A DNA stretch of 64,000 bases from Litoribacillus peritrichatus (GTDB taxonomy: Bacteria > Pseudomonadota > Gammaproteobacteria > Pseudomonadales > Litoribrevibacteraceae). Position numbers and translations under genes: made by a program. Positions 42,916 to 52,402 of this stretch are shown here, one piece after another (positions within the stretch are counted from its first letter, which is position 1; every line of letters begins with the position of its first letter). The stretch covers positions 124,001 through 188,000 of the forward strand of contig NZ_BAABBN010000004.1 of assembly GCF_039537985.1 (NCBI RefSeq), written 5' to 3'. The notes below the pieces were generated by a model. That model did not search any database. It was not told the DNA's origin and saw only the letters and a program-made list of their open reading frames with translations.

Positions 42916-43015
42916 AACTGCCGACCGCTTAGTCAATCCCTATGGCACAAATACAAACCGTCACTCTGGGGTGAAAGTTCTCATCCAAATAGTGTTATAA
43001 CGAATTCAATTAGAA

Positions 43016-44236
43016 TCAACCACCAAAAATGAACACAAGTTGGCCAAAACCTGCGAGAAGTCCCAGAATTCCGCCTGCCAGAATCAGCATCCACTCATCT
43101 TCCTGAAAGGCAGGGCGTAACACACCTTGAAATTCTTCCGGAGATAAGGCTTCCATGCGTTCCCTGATCATATCTGCGACCAAGGTTGCACGGCTTTCAT
43201 TGAACTTTTTGTCTATGAAAGGCTGTTTGGAATACTCGAATGCAATGTCTGTAATGTTATCTTTAAGGTTGGCGTAGCCTGTAGGTCCCATGGTTACTTG
43301 GGCAAGGGTTCTTAATGCCACCGACTCATCAAGTAATGTGCGGATGTGTTTATCAACGAGGGCTTTGGTTTTGTGTGAGTCCGGCCCTTCCATCAGCGTT
43401 TTGGTGAAGTTCTCTACGGTTAATAATTCGTGGGCAACGATATCGCACCAGGCTCGGGATACTTCTTTTTGACGCTTCAGGAATATCCCCTGAATTTCAA
43501 ACTTGCCGATTTTGATAGGACGTAACGGTCTGAAAACAATGTTCAGGGCAATCCAGTTGGTGACATAGCCAACCAATAAACCAAACAGAGGAAGAATCCA
43601 CCAAGCCGGTAGAAAATACCAGATTAACATCTGAATGAAGCCAAAGGCCAAGCCAAAATATAAACCGGAATTGACGATGAATTTGAACTCTGCATTCCCT
43701 GATTCCAGGAAGATGCGGTTCAGCAATTTTTTGTCCTTACCTAATTCCGTAATGACCATGTGTTTTAAGTTGATCAGTTGGTCTGCGTCTTTTTGGAAGT
43801 CGTTGATGATGGAGTCGATGCGTTTTGGCAGCTCTCCTTTGATGTGGTTGTATACTTTGTTTTTTGCGACTTTTGGCAGATTCTCCCACAAAACCGGCTT
43901 TTCTTTACGCATGATGTCATCGACCATGGTTTCTACCTGGGGTAAAAACACGTGAATCATTCGGTCGATTAAAGCTTTGGGTTCGAGGCTTTGGATGATA
44001 TCGGAAAGCGTACCCAGTTTGCTCATCGTGGTGTCGACGCAAATGGAAGCCATTTTTTTGTATGAGCGTGGAACAATGCCTTGCCAGCCAAAGAAAGGTT
44101 TTTTGTAACCTTGGAACTCAACGGGATAGAAAGTAAGTTGGATAGCCAGCCAATTGGTGCTCCAGCCAACTAAGCCGGCGATTAAAGGGATACTAAGGTA
44201 TTTCCAGATTTCTGGATTAAAAAGAACTTCCTGCAT
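43016..44236 (-). CDS. DUF445 family membrane protein
   Basis: A 406-residue protein with one N-terminal transmembrane helix near 10-30 (SIPLIAGLVGWSTNWLAIQL), then alpha/beta domain repeats, another hydrophobic stretch near 200-235 (LAFGFIQMLIWYFLPAWWILP) and a final C-terminal helix (LILAGGILGLLAGFGQLVFI). Two copies of (L)VGYVTNWIALN-type motif, here GWSTNWLAIQLTFYPVE and GYVTNWIALNIVFRPL, are the DUF445 hallmark. Function unknown. It lies downstream of, and on the opposite strand from, the small Cys-rich gene. Confidence 0.85.
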   Translation of the reverse strand: MQEVLFNPEIWKYLSIPLIAGLVGWSTNWLAIQLTFYPVEFQGYKKPFFGWQGIVPRSYKKMASICVDTTMSKLGTLSDIIQSLEPKALIDRMIHVFLPQVETMVDDIMRKEKPVLWENLPKVAKNKVYNHIKGELPKRIDSIINDFQKDADQLINLKHMVITELGKDKKLLNRIFLESGNAEFKFIVNSGLYFGLAFGFIQMLIWYFLPAWWILPLFGLLVGYVTNWIALNIVFRPLRPIKIGKFEIQGIFLKRQKEVSRAWCDIVAHELLTVENFTKTLMEGPDSHKTKALVDKHIRTLLDESVALRTLAQVTMGPTGYANLKDNITDIAFEYSKQPFIDKKFNESRATLVADMIRERMEALSPEEFQGVLRPAFQEDEWMLILAGGILGLLAGFGQLVFIFGG

Positions 44237-44482
44237 GCAGATTTACCAATCTATCTTCGTTGTTATAGGTTTTAGAGCAATAGAGTATAACAAGGGGTCA
44301 GTGATATAAAGTTGAGAAATTACGACATAGTTGTTCAGTTGGGAACTGTGTCTGTTTGATGGTTTTTTAATTTCTGTTGTTTTGGTCAGGTATTTGTTTG
44401 TTTGAAAATGTAATTCCGTATTGAGTTCCGCTTTACCGAACACTATATTTCGCGTTTAAGGTGTAATAAGGCTCGGCGATTT

Positions 44483-44716
44483 ATGAAGTGTGTGTTTTGT
44501 GAGCGTAGCGTGATAGGGAGTAGCGATGCAGTTTCCATTGACGGTGGTGCGCCAGCTCACCAAAATTGCTATCAGTTTCAGTTGCTGTCTCAAAGGGTGT
44601 TTAAAAACATACAGCTCAAAAGTCTGAGTGACCACGAGTTGGAGGAGTTGGAGGATTTAGTTAAACAGGAAAAAAACAGCAGGGAAGAGAGCTTTGAAAT
44701 GGTTGAGTTGTTTTAA
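44483..44716 (+). CDS. Small zinc-finger-like protein (77 aa)
   Basis: A 77-residue protein opening with CVFCERSVIG (a CxxC pair) and carrying PAHQNC further on, giving a CxxC...HxxC pattern that could bind zinc. The rest is an acidic helix (LSDHELEELEDLVKQEKN). I do not recognise the family; start AAGG is 12 bases upstream, so start choice is uncertain. Confidence 0.6.
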   Translation: MKCVFCERSVIGSSDAVSIDGGAPAHQNCYQFQLLSQRVFKNIQLKSLSDHELEELEDLVKQEKNSREESFEMVELF

Positions 44717-44740
44717 TAACAAACGGTAAGTAATGTGGTC

Positions 44741-44763
44741 AGAAGCAGAGGAGTTCTGCTTCT
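44741..44763. terminator. Hairpin between convergent genes
   Basis: Nine-pair stem AGAAGCAGA/TTCTGCTTCT-type (positions 44741-44749 with 44755-44763) with loop GGAGT. No T-run; likely ends or stabilises transcripts of the 77-aa gene and of the asparaginase gene. Confidence 0.5.
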
Positions 44764-44775
44764 AGGGTCTATTGA

Positions 44776-45264
44776 TTAGCTTTCTTTGATTTCAAACACG
44801 CCTTCGGCTACGTTCTTTTTCACTTTTCCGGCTTCAAAAATACGGCCGCTCATGGATATATAGACCCCTTCAGGCAGGGATTGTACTGCACCCACGGCGC
44901 AACCTGCGTTAAATTCGGCATCGCTGGTTTTATACATGGCCGGTTCCATTGCGCCAAACAGAACAATGGTTTTGCCTGTGATTGCTTTTAGCGTTTCGGC
45001 GGTTTCTGGCATGGTATCTGTGCCGTGAGTCACTAAGATCAGGTTGTTGGGGCAGGTTGATATTGCGTCTTTTAAGGTATTTCTGTCTTCCTGGGTCATT
45101 TCCAGGCTGTCTTTGCGAAGCACTGAATGCACTTCAAATTCAATGTTCAGTTTGTATGCTTCCAGAATTCGGCCAACTTTGGGTTCGCCAACCTGGTAAT
45201 CGCTTTTTGCATCGAAGTAAATCTTGTCGATGGTTCCGCCGGCACAAAAAATATCAATTTTCAT
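44776..45264 (-). CDS. Single-domain asparaginase-like protein
   Basis: A 162-residue protein equal to the N-terminal domain of type I/II asparaginases. Active-site motifs FCAGGTIDKIYF near residue 10 (the nucleophilic threonine) and LVTHGTDTMPETAETL near 79-94 (second threonine-lysine-aspartate region) are both present. The C-terminal domain that completes the fold and dimer interface is absent (full enzymes are about 330 residues). The stop follows an intact domain end, so this looks like a real short protein, not a broken gene. Activity unproven. The ATG at 45264 is the family start; another ATG two codons earlier overlaps. Confidence 0.8.
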   Translation of the reverse strand: MKIDIFCAGGTIDKIYFDAKSDYQVGEPKVGRILEAYKLNIEFEVHSVLRKDSLEMTQEDRNTLKDAISTCPNNLILVTHGTDTMPETAETLKAITGKTIVLFGAMEPAMYKTSDAEFNAGCAVGAVQSLPEGVYISMSGRIFEAGKVKKNVAEGVFEIKES

Positions 45265-45330
45265 AAGCATCTTAAGTTAATGTGTTGTGGGTAAATGGAA
45301 TAAGTTAAAAAGACTGGTTTAAGAGTAAAC

Positions 45331-45354
45331 AAAAAAGGAGGCTTTCGCCTCCTT
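45331..45354 (-). terminator. Rho-independent terminator of valS
   Basis: AAGGAGGC (45335-45342) pairs with GCCTCCTT (45347-45354) around TTTC. On the minus strand the stem is followed by a run of T (complement of AAAAAA). It lies 21 bases after the valS stop. Confidence 0.9.
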
Positions 45355-45374
45355 ATTGAGCTCAGGCGTGGAGG

Positions 45375-48242
45375 TTAGATATTTTTAATCTTTTCCATCT
45401 GCTCTGAAAGCTGCTTAACCGCCGTCGACATTTCTTCCAGCTTGGCTTTTTCTTTCGCAACAACGGCTTCAGGCGCTTTGCTGACAAACTTCTCATTATT
45501 CAGTTTGCCGGAAACACGTTGAATGTCTTTTTCAAGCTTTTCGATTTCTTTGGTTAACCGGCCTACTTCGGCTTCTTTGTCGATCAGACCGGCCATAGGT
45601 ACGAGTACTTCCATTTGTCCGACCAGTTGAGTGGCGGACATCGGGGCTTCTTGACCCGCTTCCAGCCATTCGATGGACTCAAGCTTCGCAAGTGCTCTCA
45701 GGAAGTTTTCGTTGTCATCCAGGCGTTGTTTGTCTTCGTCACTGCCGTTGCGGAATAACAGGTTCAGTGGCTTCGTTGGTGAAATGTTCATTTCACCGCG
45801 AATGTTGCGAACGCCGTCAATGATGCCTTTTAGCCATTCAATGTCTTGTTCTGCGTGGGTGTCGATCTTAGAATCGTCCGCCTCAGGAAATGCCTGAAGC
45901 ATGATGGATTCGCCGTCAACACCGGCCAAGCCTTTGATAGACTGCCAGATTTCTTCGGTAATGAACGGCATGATTGGGTGAATCAAACGAAGAATCGTTT
46001 CCAGCACTCGTACCAAGGTACGGCGAGAACCACGAAGCTGAGCATCAGTGCTGTTTTCATTCCAGAAAACAGGCTTGGACAATTCCAGATACCATGCACA
46101 ATATTCGTTAAGAATGAAGTCGTACAGGGTTTGACTCATCAGGTCGAATCGGTACTGTTCGAAGTTTTTATGAACTTCGGTTTCAACCTGCTGAAGGCGG
46201 GAAATGATCCAGCGGTCTGCCAGGCTCAGTTCTACATCACCGCCATTTTGACCGCAGTCCAGAGCATTACCTTGTTCGTCTTCTGTGTTCATCTGGACAT
46301 AACGTGCAGCGTTCCAGATTTTATTGCAGAAGTTGCGATAACCTTCGAGACGCTTCACGTCGAATTTGATGTCACGACCCAGAGAGGCCATGGACGTCAT
46401 GGTAAAGCGGAGGGCGTCCGTACCACTTTCGGCAAACCCTTCCGGGAAGGCTTTGCGGGTTGCTTTCTCAATTTTCTTTTGCAGTTGAGGCTGCATCATG
46501 CCGCTGGTGCGTTTTGAAACCAGGTCTTCAACGTTGATGCCGTCAATTAAGTCAATAGGGTCTAATACGTTGCCTTTTGACTTAGACATCTTTTGGCCGT
46601 TTTCATCACGGATCAGGCCTGTCACGTACACTTTCTTGAACGGAACCTGAGGGGTGCCGTCTTCATTTTTGATGAAGTGCATGGTCATCATGATCATTCT
46701 GGCGACCCAGAAGAAAATGATGTCAAAGCCGGTGACTAACACGTCGGTCGAATGGAAAGTTTTGACCGCTTCCATGTCATCAGGCCAGCCAAGCGTGGAG
46801 AATGTCCACAATGCTGAACTGAACCAAGTGTCTAACACATCGTCGTCCTGACGAAGTGTTACGTCGTCATTCAGGTTGTGTTTTTCACGTACTTCCTGTT
46901 CTGTACGACCGACATACACTTTGCCGTCTTCATCGTACCAAGCGGGAATTTGGTGACCCCACCAAAGCTGACGAGAAATACACCAGTCCTGGATGTCTCG
47001 CATCCAAGCAAAATAGGTGTTTTCCCACTGTTTTGGAACAAATTCAATGTCGCCATCTTCAACGGCTTTGATTGCCGGTTCAGCAAGTGTTTTTGCGGAA
47101 ACGTACCACTGGTCTGTTAACCATGGCTCAATTACCACGCCGGAACGGTCGCCACGAGGCACCACCAGGCTGTGATCTTTAATCTCTTCTAGTAACCCCT
47201 GAGTTTCGAAGTCAGCCACAATTTGCTTACGCGCATCGTAACGATCCAAGCCTGCATAAGCTGCCGGAATAGAGCAGTCCACACCTTCGATTGGCTTGCC
47301 TTCAAAGTTAAATGACTCCGCTTCTTTCAGAATTTGTGCATCGCGGTTAAAGACATTGATTAATGGTGTGTTATGACGCTTACCAACTTCGTAGTCATTG
47401 AAGTCGTGTGCCGGGGTAATCTTTACACAGCCGGTTCCGAAATCTTTGTCCACATACTCATCTGCAACGATAGGAATGCGACGGCCTACAAGAGGTAATT
47501 CAATGAACTTACCCACTAATGCAGTGTAACGCTCGTCCTCAGGGTGCACTGCGACCGCCGTATCACCGAGCATGGTTTCAGGTCGGGTGGTTGCGACAAC
47601 GATGTAGTTTTTGCCTTCGGCTGTGGTTTCGCCATCCGCTAATGGGTATCGGAAGTGCCACATGTAGCCGGATTCGTCCTTGTTTTCTACTTCCAGATCA
47701 GAAATGGCGGTGTGCAGTTTCGGGTCCCAGTTCACCAGGCGTTTGCCACGGTAGATCAGGTTTTCTTCATACAATCTGACGAAGACTTCGTTTACTGCGT
47801 TTGACAGGCCTGCGTCCATAGTGAAGCGTTCGCGAGACCAGTCCACTGAGGTGCCTAAACGACGCTGCTGGGAGGTGATGGTCCCGCCGGATTGTTCTTT
47901 CCATTCCCAGACTTTGTCGATGAACTTCTCGCGGCCAAGGTCGTGGCGTGTCACATCGTCTTGAGCTAACAAGCGTTCAACCACCATTTGAGTTGCGATG
48001 CCTGCGTGATCAGTTCCCGGCTGCCATAGGGTATTATGGCCCTTCATCCGGTGGTATCGGGTTAACGCATCCATGATGGTTTGCTGAAATGCGTGCCCCA
48101 TGTGAAGGCTGCCAGTGACGTTCGGCGGCGGGATCATGATGCAGTAGGATTCACCTTGACCTGAGGGAGCAAAGTAGTTTTTCTCTTCCCAGTTTTTGTA
48201 CCAGTTTGTTTCTATATCTTGGGGTGCGTATGTTTTATCCAT
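45375..48242 (-). CDS. valS: Valyl-tRNA synthetase
   Basis: Charges tRNA-Val, editing misactivated threonine. 955 residues, normal for the family. Class I motifs: GSLHMGHAF (HIGH) near residue 45 and KMSKSKGN near 552. The CP1 editing domain includes TTRPETMLGD. A C-terminal coiled coil (LTKEIEKLEKDIQRVSGKL) ends the protein. It lies in the usual holC-valS order downstream of pepA, and a terminator follows. Confidence 0.98.
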   Translation of the reverse strand: MDKTYAPQDIETNWYKNWEEKNYFAPSGQGESYCIMIPPPNVTGSLHMGHAFQQTIMDALTRYHRMKGHNTLWQPGTDHAGIATQMVVERLLAQDDVTRHDLGREKFIDKVWEWKEQSGGTITSQQRRLGTSVDWSRERFTMDAGLSNAVNEVFVRLYEENLIYRGKRLVNWDPKLHTAISDLEVENKDESGYMWHFRYPLADGETTAEGKNYIVVATTRPETMLGDTAVAVHPEDERYTALVGKFIELPLVGRRIPIVADEYVDKDFGTGCVKITPAHDFNDYEVGKRHNTPLINVFNRDAQILKEAESFNFEGKPIEGVDCSIPAAYAGLDRYDARKQIVADFETQGLLEEIKDHSLVVPRGDRSGVVIEPWLTDQWYVSAKTLAEPAIKAVEDGDIEFVPKQWENTYFAWMRDIQDWCISRQLWWGHQIPAWYDEDGKVYVGRTEQEVREKHNLNDDVTLRQDDDVLDTWFSSALWTFSTLGWPDDMEAVKTFHSTDVLVTGFDIIFFWVARMIMMTMHFIKNEDGTPQVPFKKVYVTGLIRDENGQKMSKSKGNVLDPIDLIDGINVEDLVSKRTSGMMQPQLQKKIEKATRKAFPEGFAESGTDALRFTMTSMASLGRDIKFDVKRLEGYRNFCNKIWNAARYVQMNTEDEQGNALDCGQNGGDVELSLADRWIISRLQQVETEVHKNFEQYRFDLMSQTLYDFILNEYCAWYLELSKPVFWNENSTDAQLRGSRRTLVRVLETILRLIHPIMPFITEEIWQSIKGLAGVDGESIMLQAFPEADDSKIDTHAEQDIEWLKGIIDGVRNIRGEMNISPTKPLNLLFRNGSDEDKQRLDDNENFLRALAKLESIEWLEAGQEAPMSATQLVGQMEVLVPMAGLIDKEAEVGRLTKEIEKLEKDIQRVSGKLNNEKFVSKAPEAVVAKEKAKLEEMSTAVKQLSEQMEKIKNI

Positions 48243-48359
48243 AGTATCCGAACGTCAGTAATCTTTAAGACAGAAAAATGCAAAACATTATATAGGGCTA
48301 ACAGGTGTTTAGCTATGATTGAATGGCCTCTGTAACGGTGATTTCAGAGGAATTCTATA

Positions 48360-48971
48360 TCATTCGTCGGAGGGGGCATCTTTCAATGATTGTTTAATAA
48401 ACTCCGTTAATGACTTTCTCAGCGCTTTTTCCATGATCGGGCGATATTCATCCATGACCTCATCTACAAGAGATTGTATTTCAGTATCGCTGGGCAGCTT
48501 GATGACCGCTGCGACGGGCTTTGATTGAATGCCAGGAGGTGTTTCGGGTTCAGTTGGTGACAGTGAATCTGGCTGTGTTTCTGTTTTTACTTCCGGCTTC
48601 GGGGCATTTTTCGAGTATTTAAACAGGTCAAAGCCATCAATGGGCGGTTTTTCAATGCCTTGTTGCGCTGCCTGCATCACTTCGGCGGCAAAGTTACGCA
48701 TGGAACTCCGTTCTTTGTTCAGGCGGTCAATGGCCTCGTAAGGAATGAACGGGTTGTTGTTTTTTGGCTTGCCTTTTTTCTCTGCCGGAGCTGCGGAGTT
48801 TTGATCATCAACTTTTGCATCACTTTGGCCTGAGACTACGTCTGACAGGAGTGGTATGTCCGGAGCGTTTGACTGATCTGTTTCTTTCGAAGGCGTCTCA
48901 CTGTTAAGCAGTTTTTGGATTTTTTCCAAATCACCCAATAAGCTTTTTTTACTGTCCTTTGAATCTTTCAT
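48360..48971 (-). CDS. Hypothetical protein between holC and valS
   Basis: A 203-residue polar protein rich in Lys, Ser, Pro, Glu; no signal or membrane helix. Opening helix DSKKSLLGDLEKIQKLLN, then a low-complexity linker with DIPLLSDVV (a motif seen in several gammaproteobacterial proteins of this position), and a C-terminal helix (DEYRPIMEKALRKSLTEFIK). Similar unnamed genes sit here in pseudomonads. Probably cytoplasmic; function unknown. Confidence 0.7.
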   Translation of the reverse strand: MKDSKDSKKSLLGDLEKIQKLLNSETPSKETDQSNAPDIPLLSDVVSGQSDAKVDDQNSAAPAEKKGKPKNNNPFIPYEAIDRLNKERSSMRNFAAEVMQAAQQGIEKPPIDGFDLFKYSKNAPKPEVKTETQPDSLSPTEPETPPGIQSKPVAAVIKLPSDTEIQSLVDEVMDEYRPIMEKALRKSLTEFIKQSLKDAPSDE

Positions 48972-48988
48972 AGATAACTCAATCGCTA

Positions 48989-49414
48989 TTATCTGTTTCT
49001 AAGGTCGTGGTTGTGCAGAGGGTAGCCTCGTTCTTTATAAAACTTATAGTGTTCCCTGCTTTTGGCTCTTTGCGTTTCGTGTTGTGACGCAATCTGGGTG
49101 ACGCGTTGAAATCGTGTGAATTCAGAAGGGACTTCACTGGATAAGTTAATTAACACTTCGTAGTCGTTGCCCAGTTTATCCCATACGATTCTTACAGGGG
49201 CGTCTTCCGTATCATTCTCTTTGACATGAGGAATGAAACTTTCTGGCCTGAATTCCCATAATAGACGATCCAAATCGGTTGCCTGTGCTTCGGTGTCCAC
49301 TTTAATGGTGATTTTGTGATCGAGTTTGAATGCTTTTTCTGCCAGTTTGCAGGCGAATATTAAAATCTGCTCAGGTTGATCCTGAGGAATTATGTAAAAA
49401 TCAATCCGGGTCAT
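48989..49414 (-). CDS. holC: DNA polymerase III subunit chi
   Basis: Chi links the clamp loader to single-strand binding protein at the replication fork. 141 residues. The N-terminal core RIDFYIIPQDQPEQI and the middle segment LDRLLWEFRPESFIPH match HolC. C terminus (HYKFYKERGYPLHNHDLRNR) is normal. The ATG at 49414 is preferred over a TTG upstream. It lies between pepA and the hypothetical gene, the canonical pepA-holC-valS order. Confidence 0.92.
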   Translation of the reverse strand: MTRIDFYIIPQDQPEQILIFACKLAEKAFKLDHKITIKVDTEAQATDLDRLLWEFRPESFIPHVKENDTEDAPVRIVWDKLGNDYEVLINLSSEVPSEFTRFQRVTQIASQHETQRAKSREHYKFYKERGYPLHNHDLRNR

Positions 49415-49550
49415 TCGTTGGCACTGCTGTTTGTACTTTCTGTGTGGATGCAATCCATCGGTCGATGAATTGCACAGCTTTGGTGGCTAAATACCTGATT
49501 CAAGTCTTTCATGACGGTGGAGACCATCGACGGCTAGCAGTGACTTGAAC

Positions 49551-49587
49551 AACAAACTAAATACCCCAATGGGGTGTTTAGTTTGTT
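49551..49587 (-). terminator. 17-pair hairpin after pepA
   Basis: AACAAACTAAATACCCC (49551-49567) pairs with GGGGTGTTTAGTTTGTT (49571-49587), with a three-base loop and one G-U pair. It lies 34 bases after the pepA stop. The U-rich arm is inside the stem. Confidence 0.75.
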
Positions 49588-49620
49588 GTGGGTGTTCAGC
49601 GTAAAGCAATTATGAAGTGA

Positions 49621-51087
49621 TCAGGCTTGTTTTAAAAGGTAATCTACCAATAAGGGTACAGGTCGGCCTGAGCTGCCTTTCTTTTTACCTCCGCTGTGCC
49701 AAGCGGTGCCAGCGATATCAAGGTGTGCCCACTTGTATTTCTTGGTAAACCTTGAAAGGAAGCAGGCTGCTGTAATACTGCCTCCTGCCCGGCTGCCGAT
49801 ATTTGCCATGTCTGCGAAGTTCGAGTCAAGCTCCTCCTGATACTCATCCCAAAGCGGCATTGGCCACACTCGATCCCACGATGCCAGCCCAGACTCCACA
49901 ATGGTTTTGCTTAATTCGTCGTCGTTGGCGTACACCGCAGAAGGGTGATGACCAAGCGCAATCACACAGGCACCGGTTAATGTTGCTATATCGATGACCG
50001 ATTTAGGGTTGTACTTTTCAACGTATGTCAGTGCATCACAAAGTACCAAGCGGCCTTCTGCATCGGTATTCAAAATTTCAACGGTTTGTCCTGACATGGT
50101 TTTGACGATGTCGCCCGGTTTGGTTGCATTGCCGCTTGGCATGTTCTCTGCCGCGACTGCAACGCCGATGATGTTGGACTTAGGCTGGATATCAATGATG
50201 GCTTGCATGGTGCCAAAAACACTGGCAGCACCGCACATATCCCATTTCATTTCGTCCATGCCTGCACCTGGCTTGAGGCTAATACCACCGGTATCGAAGG
50301 TAATGCCTTTGCCCACTAATATGTTCGGCTGGTTATCGCCATCGTTTGTGTAGTGCATGATGATCAGCTTAGCGGGTTGTTCACTGCCACGACTGACGGA
50401 CAATAGAGAACCCATACCGAGTTCTTCCATGTCACTTTCTTCAAGAATGGTGACGCTCAGTTTGTCGCTCTTAGCTTCCAGCGCTTTTGCTTGCTCGGCA
50501 AGGTAGGTCGGGGTACAGACGTTACCAGGTAAGTTACCCAGCGTTTTGGTTAACGCCATGCCTTTGGCAGTGGCCTGAGCTTTATTCAGGTTGTCTTCGT
50601 TTACGCCGGAGGCGTGGATGCTGATGGTTTCCAGTGTTGCCGCCGGAGCTTTTTCACTTTTCAGTTCGTCAAACACATAATGCGCAGATTCGATAGCGAT
50701 GACTTGTTGTTCTGCTTTCCAGTTTGCATCACGGTTGCCAACTTCTGCTTCCGATAGAAAGAGTGCTGCTGAAGTCGTTGGTGTGGCTTTGATTGCTGCG
50801 GCTGCGGCATTCACCACGGATACATAAGCGCTTTCGTTCAGCGCTTCGCTGCCAAGCCCGACCAGAACGAGGCGGCCTGTGGATAAACCGGAAGGGCGAT
50901 GCAGAGTCAGTGTTTCACTCTTTTTACCTTTAAAGTCGCCAGAAGAAATTAGTTCGCTGATTAAACCATCGGTGGCTTTATCTGCTGATAAAGAAGAACC
51001 CGACAGTGGTTTCTCTTGTTGCACACCGATCACAATGCAATTAGCTGAGCTGGATAGAATGTCTCCGCTTTCCAGTACAAAATTCAT
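49621..51087 (-). CDS. pepA: Leucyl aminopeptidase (cytosol aminopeptidase)
   Basis: A M17 metallopeptidase with two zinc or manganese ions. 488 residues. The catalytic core shows GKGITFDTGGISLKPG near 262 and the signature NTDAEGRL near 342, with the conserved lysine and arginine. In E. coli it is also a DNA-binding factor for carAB and Xer recombination, which may or may not apply here. GGAG precedes the ATG. Divergent from lptF, the common gammaproteobacterial arrangement. Confidence 0.96.
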   Translation of the reverse strand: MNFVLESGDILSSSANCIVIGVQQEKPLSGSSLSADKATDGLISELISSGDFKGKKSETLTLHRPSGLSTGRLVLVGLGSEALNESAYVSVVNAAAAAIKATPTTSAALFLSEAEVGNRDANWKAEQQVIAIESAHYVFDELKSEKAPAATLETISIHASGVNEDNLNKAQATAKGMALTKTLGNLPGNVCTPTYLAEQAKALEAKSDKLSVTILEESDMEELGMGSLLSVSRGSEQPAKLIIMHYTNDGDNQPNILVGKGITFDTGGISLKPGAGMDEMKWDMCGAASVFGTMQAIIDIQPKSNIIGVAVAAENMPSGNATKPGDIVKTMSGQTVEILNTDAEGRLVLCDALTYVEKYNPKSVIDIATLTGACVIALGHHPSAVYANDDELSKTIVESGLASWDRVWPMPLWDEYQEELDSNFADMANIGSRAGGSITAACFLSRFTKKYKWAHLDIAGTAWHSGGKKKGSSGRPVPLLVDYLLKQA

Positions 51088-51283
51088 TAGTTGCTCCGCA
51101 AGACTTTATAAGGATATTTGTGGATAATTGCCATTTTCTGTTGCCTGTAAAAATACCTATCTGGATTAATAAGATAGGGCAGTGTTTGTATTAATGACAA
51201 TTAGTCGTAATTGTAATTTGAATTAGTGTATCCCTCCATTCGATGGACTTCCAGTGTCTTAAGTGAGGGAATAAGGGTTTCTT

Positions 51284-52402
51284 TTGATTATATTTCGTTA
51301 TTTAGCCCGGCAGGTTTTAGTCAATATGCTTGCCATCATCAGTATTCTGCTCATGATCATTGTCAGTGCGAGGCTGGTGAAATACTTCAAATACATAGCA
51401 GAGGGCACTTTAGCGCCCGAGTTTTTATTACTTTTTATTGGTTATCGTATTCCTGGTTTTTTGGAGTTGATTGTGCCACTGGCGTTTTTCTTAAGCGTCC
51501 TGCTGGCGTATGGCCGAATGTATCTGGACAGTGAAATGTCGGTGCTTTCATCGTGCGGGATGAGCCGTCAGCATGTATTACGTTATACCTTAGGGGTCAG
51601 CATGGTGGCCTTTGTGGCGGTGGCTTCAATGACTTTAGGCATTACTGCCTGGGGGGAGCGAGAGGTACAGAATATTAAAGACAAACAAAAGTCGATGCAT
51701 GTGCTGGATTTCATTTCTGAAAAAGCATTTAGTTTCATTGGTCGTACCGGCATGGTGGTTTATGCCGGTGACATGTCAAAAGATCGCTCTGAAATGTTCG
51801 ATGTATTTGCAACCCGGCCTGTGCCGGATCAGCCTGAAATGCGTGATGTGGTGGTTGCCACCAAAGGCCATCAAATCACATCAGCAGATGGCGAACGCAT
51901 GCTGGTGCTGGAAGACGGTCAGCGGGTAATGCTGATTCCGGGTAAGTTTGAAGCTGACGTGGTTAAGTTTGAGGAGCTTCGAGTTCGGCTGCCGAAGTCT
52001 GTGGTGGTGCAACAGAAAGACGTTGAAGGCATGGATATTCACGAACTTTGGGCGCAGAGCGACTCCGAAGCAAAAGCTTTTTTACATTGGCGGTTGGCGT
52101 TGCCTTTCATGTTACCGATATTGGCGCTTTTGGCCGTTCCATTAAGTGAAATAAACCCAAGAGACGGTCAGGTTAAGCGGTTTGTTCCTGCCATCGGGAT
52201 TATCTTGGGCTATGCCGGATTAATGATTTGGGCAAGAGACAATATTGAAAAAGAGACGTTGCCTGTGATTGCCATTTGGGCGGTACACATTTTGTTTATA
52301 GGGCTGGCAGCCTTCCTGAATAGACAGATATGGAAAGATAAAAAAATCATGAATGATAACACTTTAATGTCTGCACCTGAGACGAAAGGAACGGCTGCGT
52401 AA
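51284..52402 (+). CDS. lptF: LPS export ABC transporter permease LptF
   Basis: Inner-membrane permease of the LptB2FG complex that extracts lipopolysaccharide from the inner membrane. 372 residues with six transmembrane helices and a central periplasmic beta-jellyroll domain. The N-terminal pattern IIFRYLARQVLVNMLAI and the later ILALLAVPLSEINPRDGQVKR are typical. Start is a TTG with AAGGG six bases upstream; its family position fits. The stop overlaps the lptG start by one base. Confidence 0.96.
   Translation: MIIFRYLARQVLVNMLAIISILLMIIVSARLVKYFKYIAEGTLAPEFLLLFIGYRIPGFLELIVPLAFFLSVLLAYGRMYLDSEMSVLSSCGMSRQHVLRYTLGVSMVAFVAVASMTLGITAWGEREVQNIKDKQKSMHVLDFISEKAFSFIGRTGMVVYAGDMSKDRSEMFDVFATRPVPDQPEMRDVVVATKGHQITSADGERMLVLEDGQRVMLIPGKFEADVVKFEELRVRLPKSVVVQQKDVEGMDIHELWAQSDSEAKAFLHWRLALPFMLPILALLAVPLSEINPRDGQVKRFVPAIGIILGYAGLMIWARDNIEKETLPVIAIWAVHILFIGLAAFLNRQIWKDKKIMNDNTLMSAPETKGTAA

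Noticed and set aside
45846..46517. A 223-codon open frame antisense to valS
   Set aside because: Lies wholly inside a highly conserved essential gene; peptide composition is that of a shadow frame.
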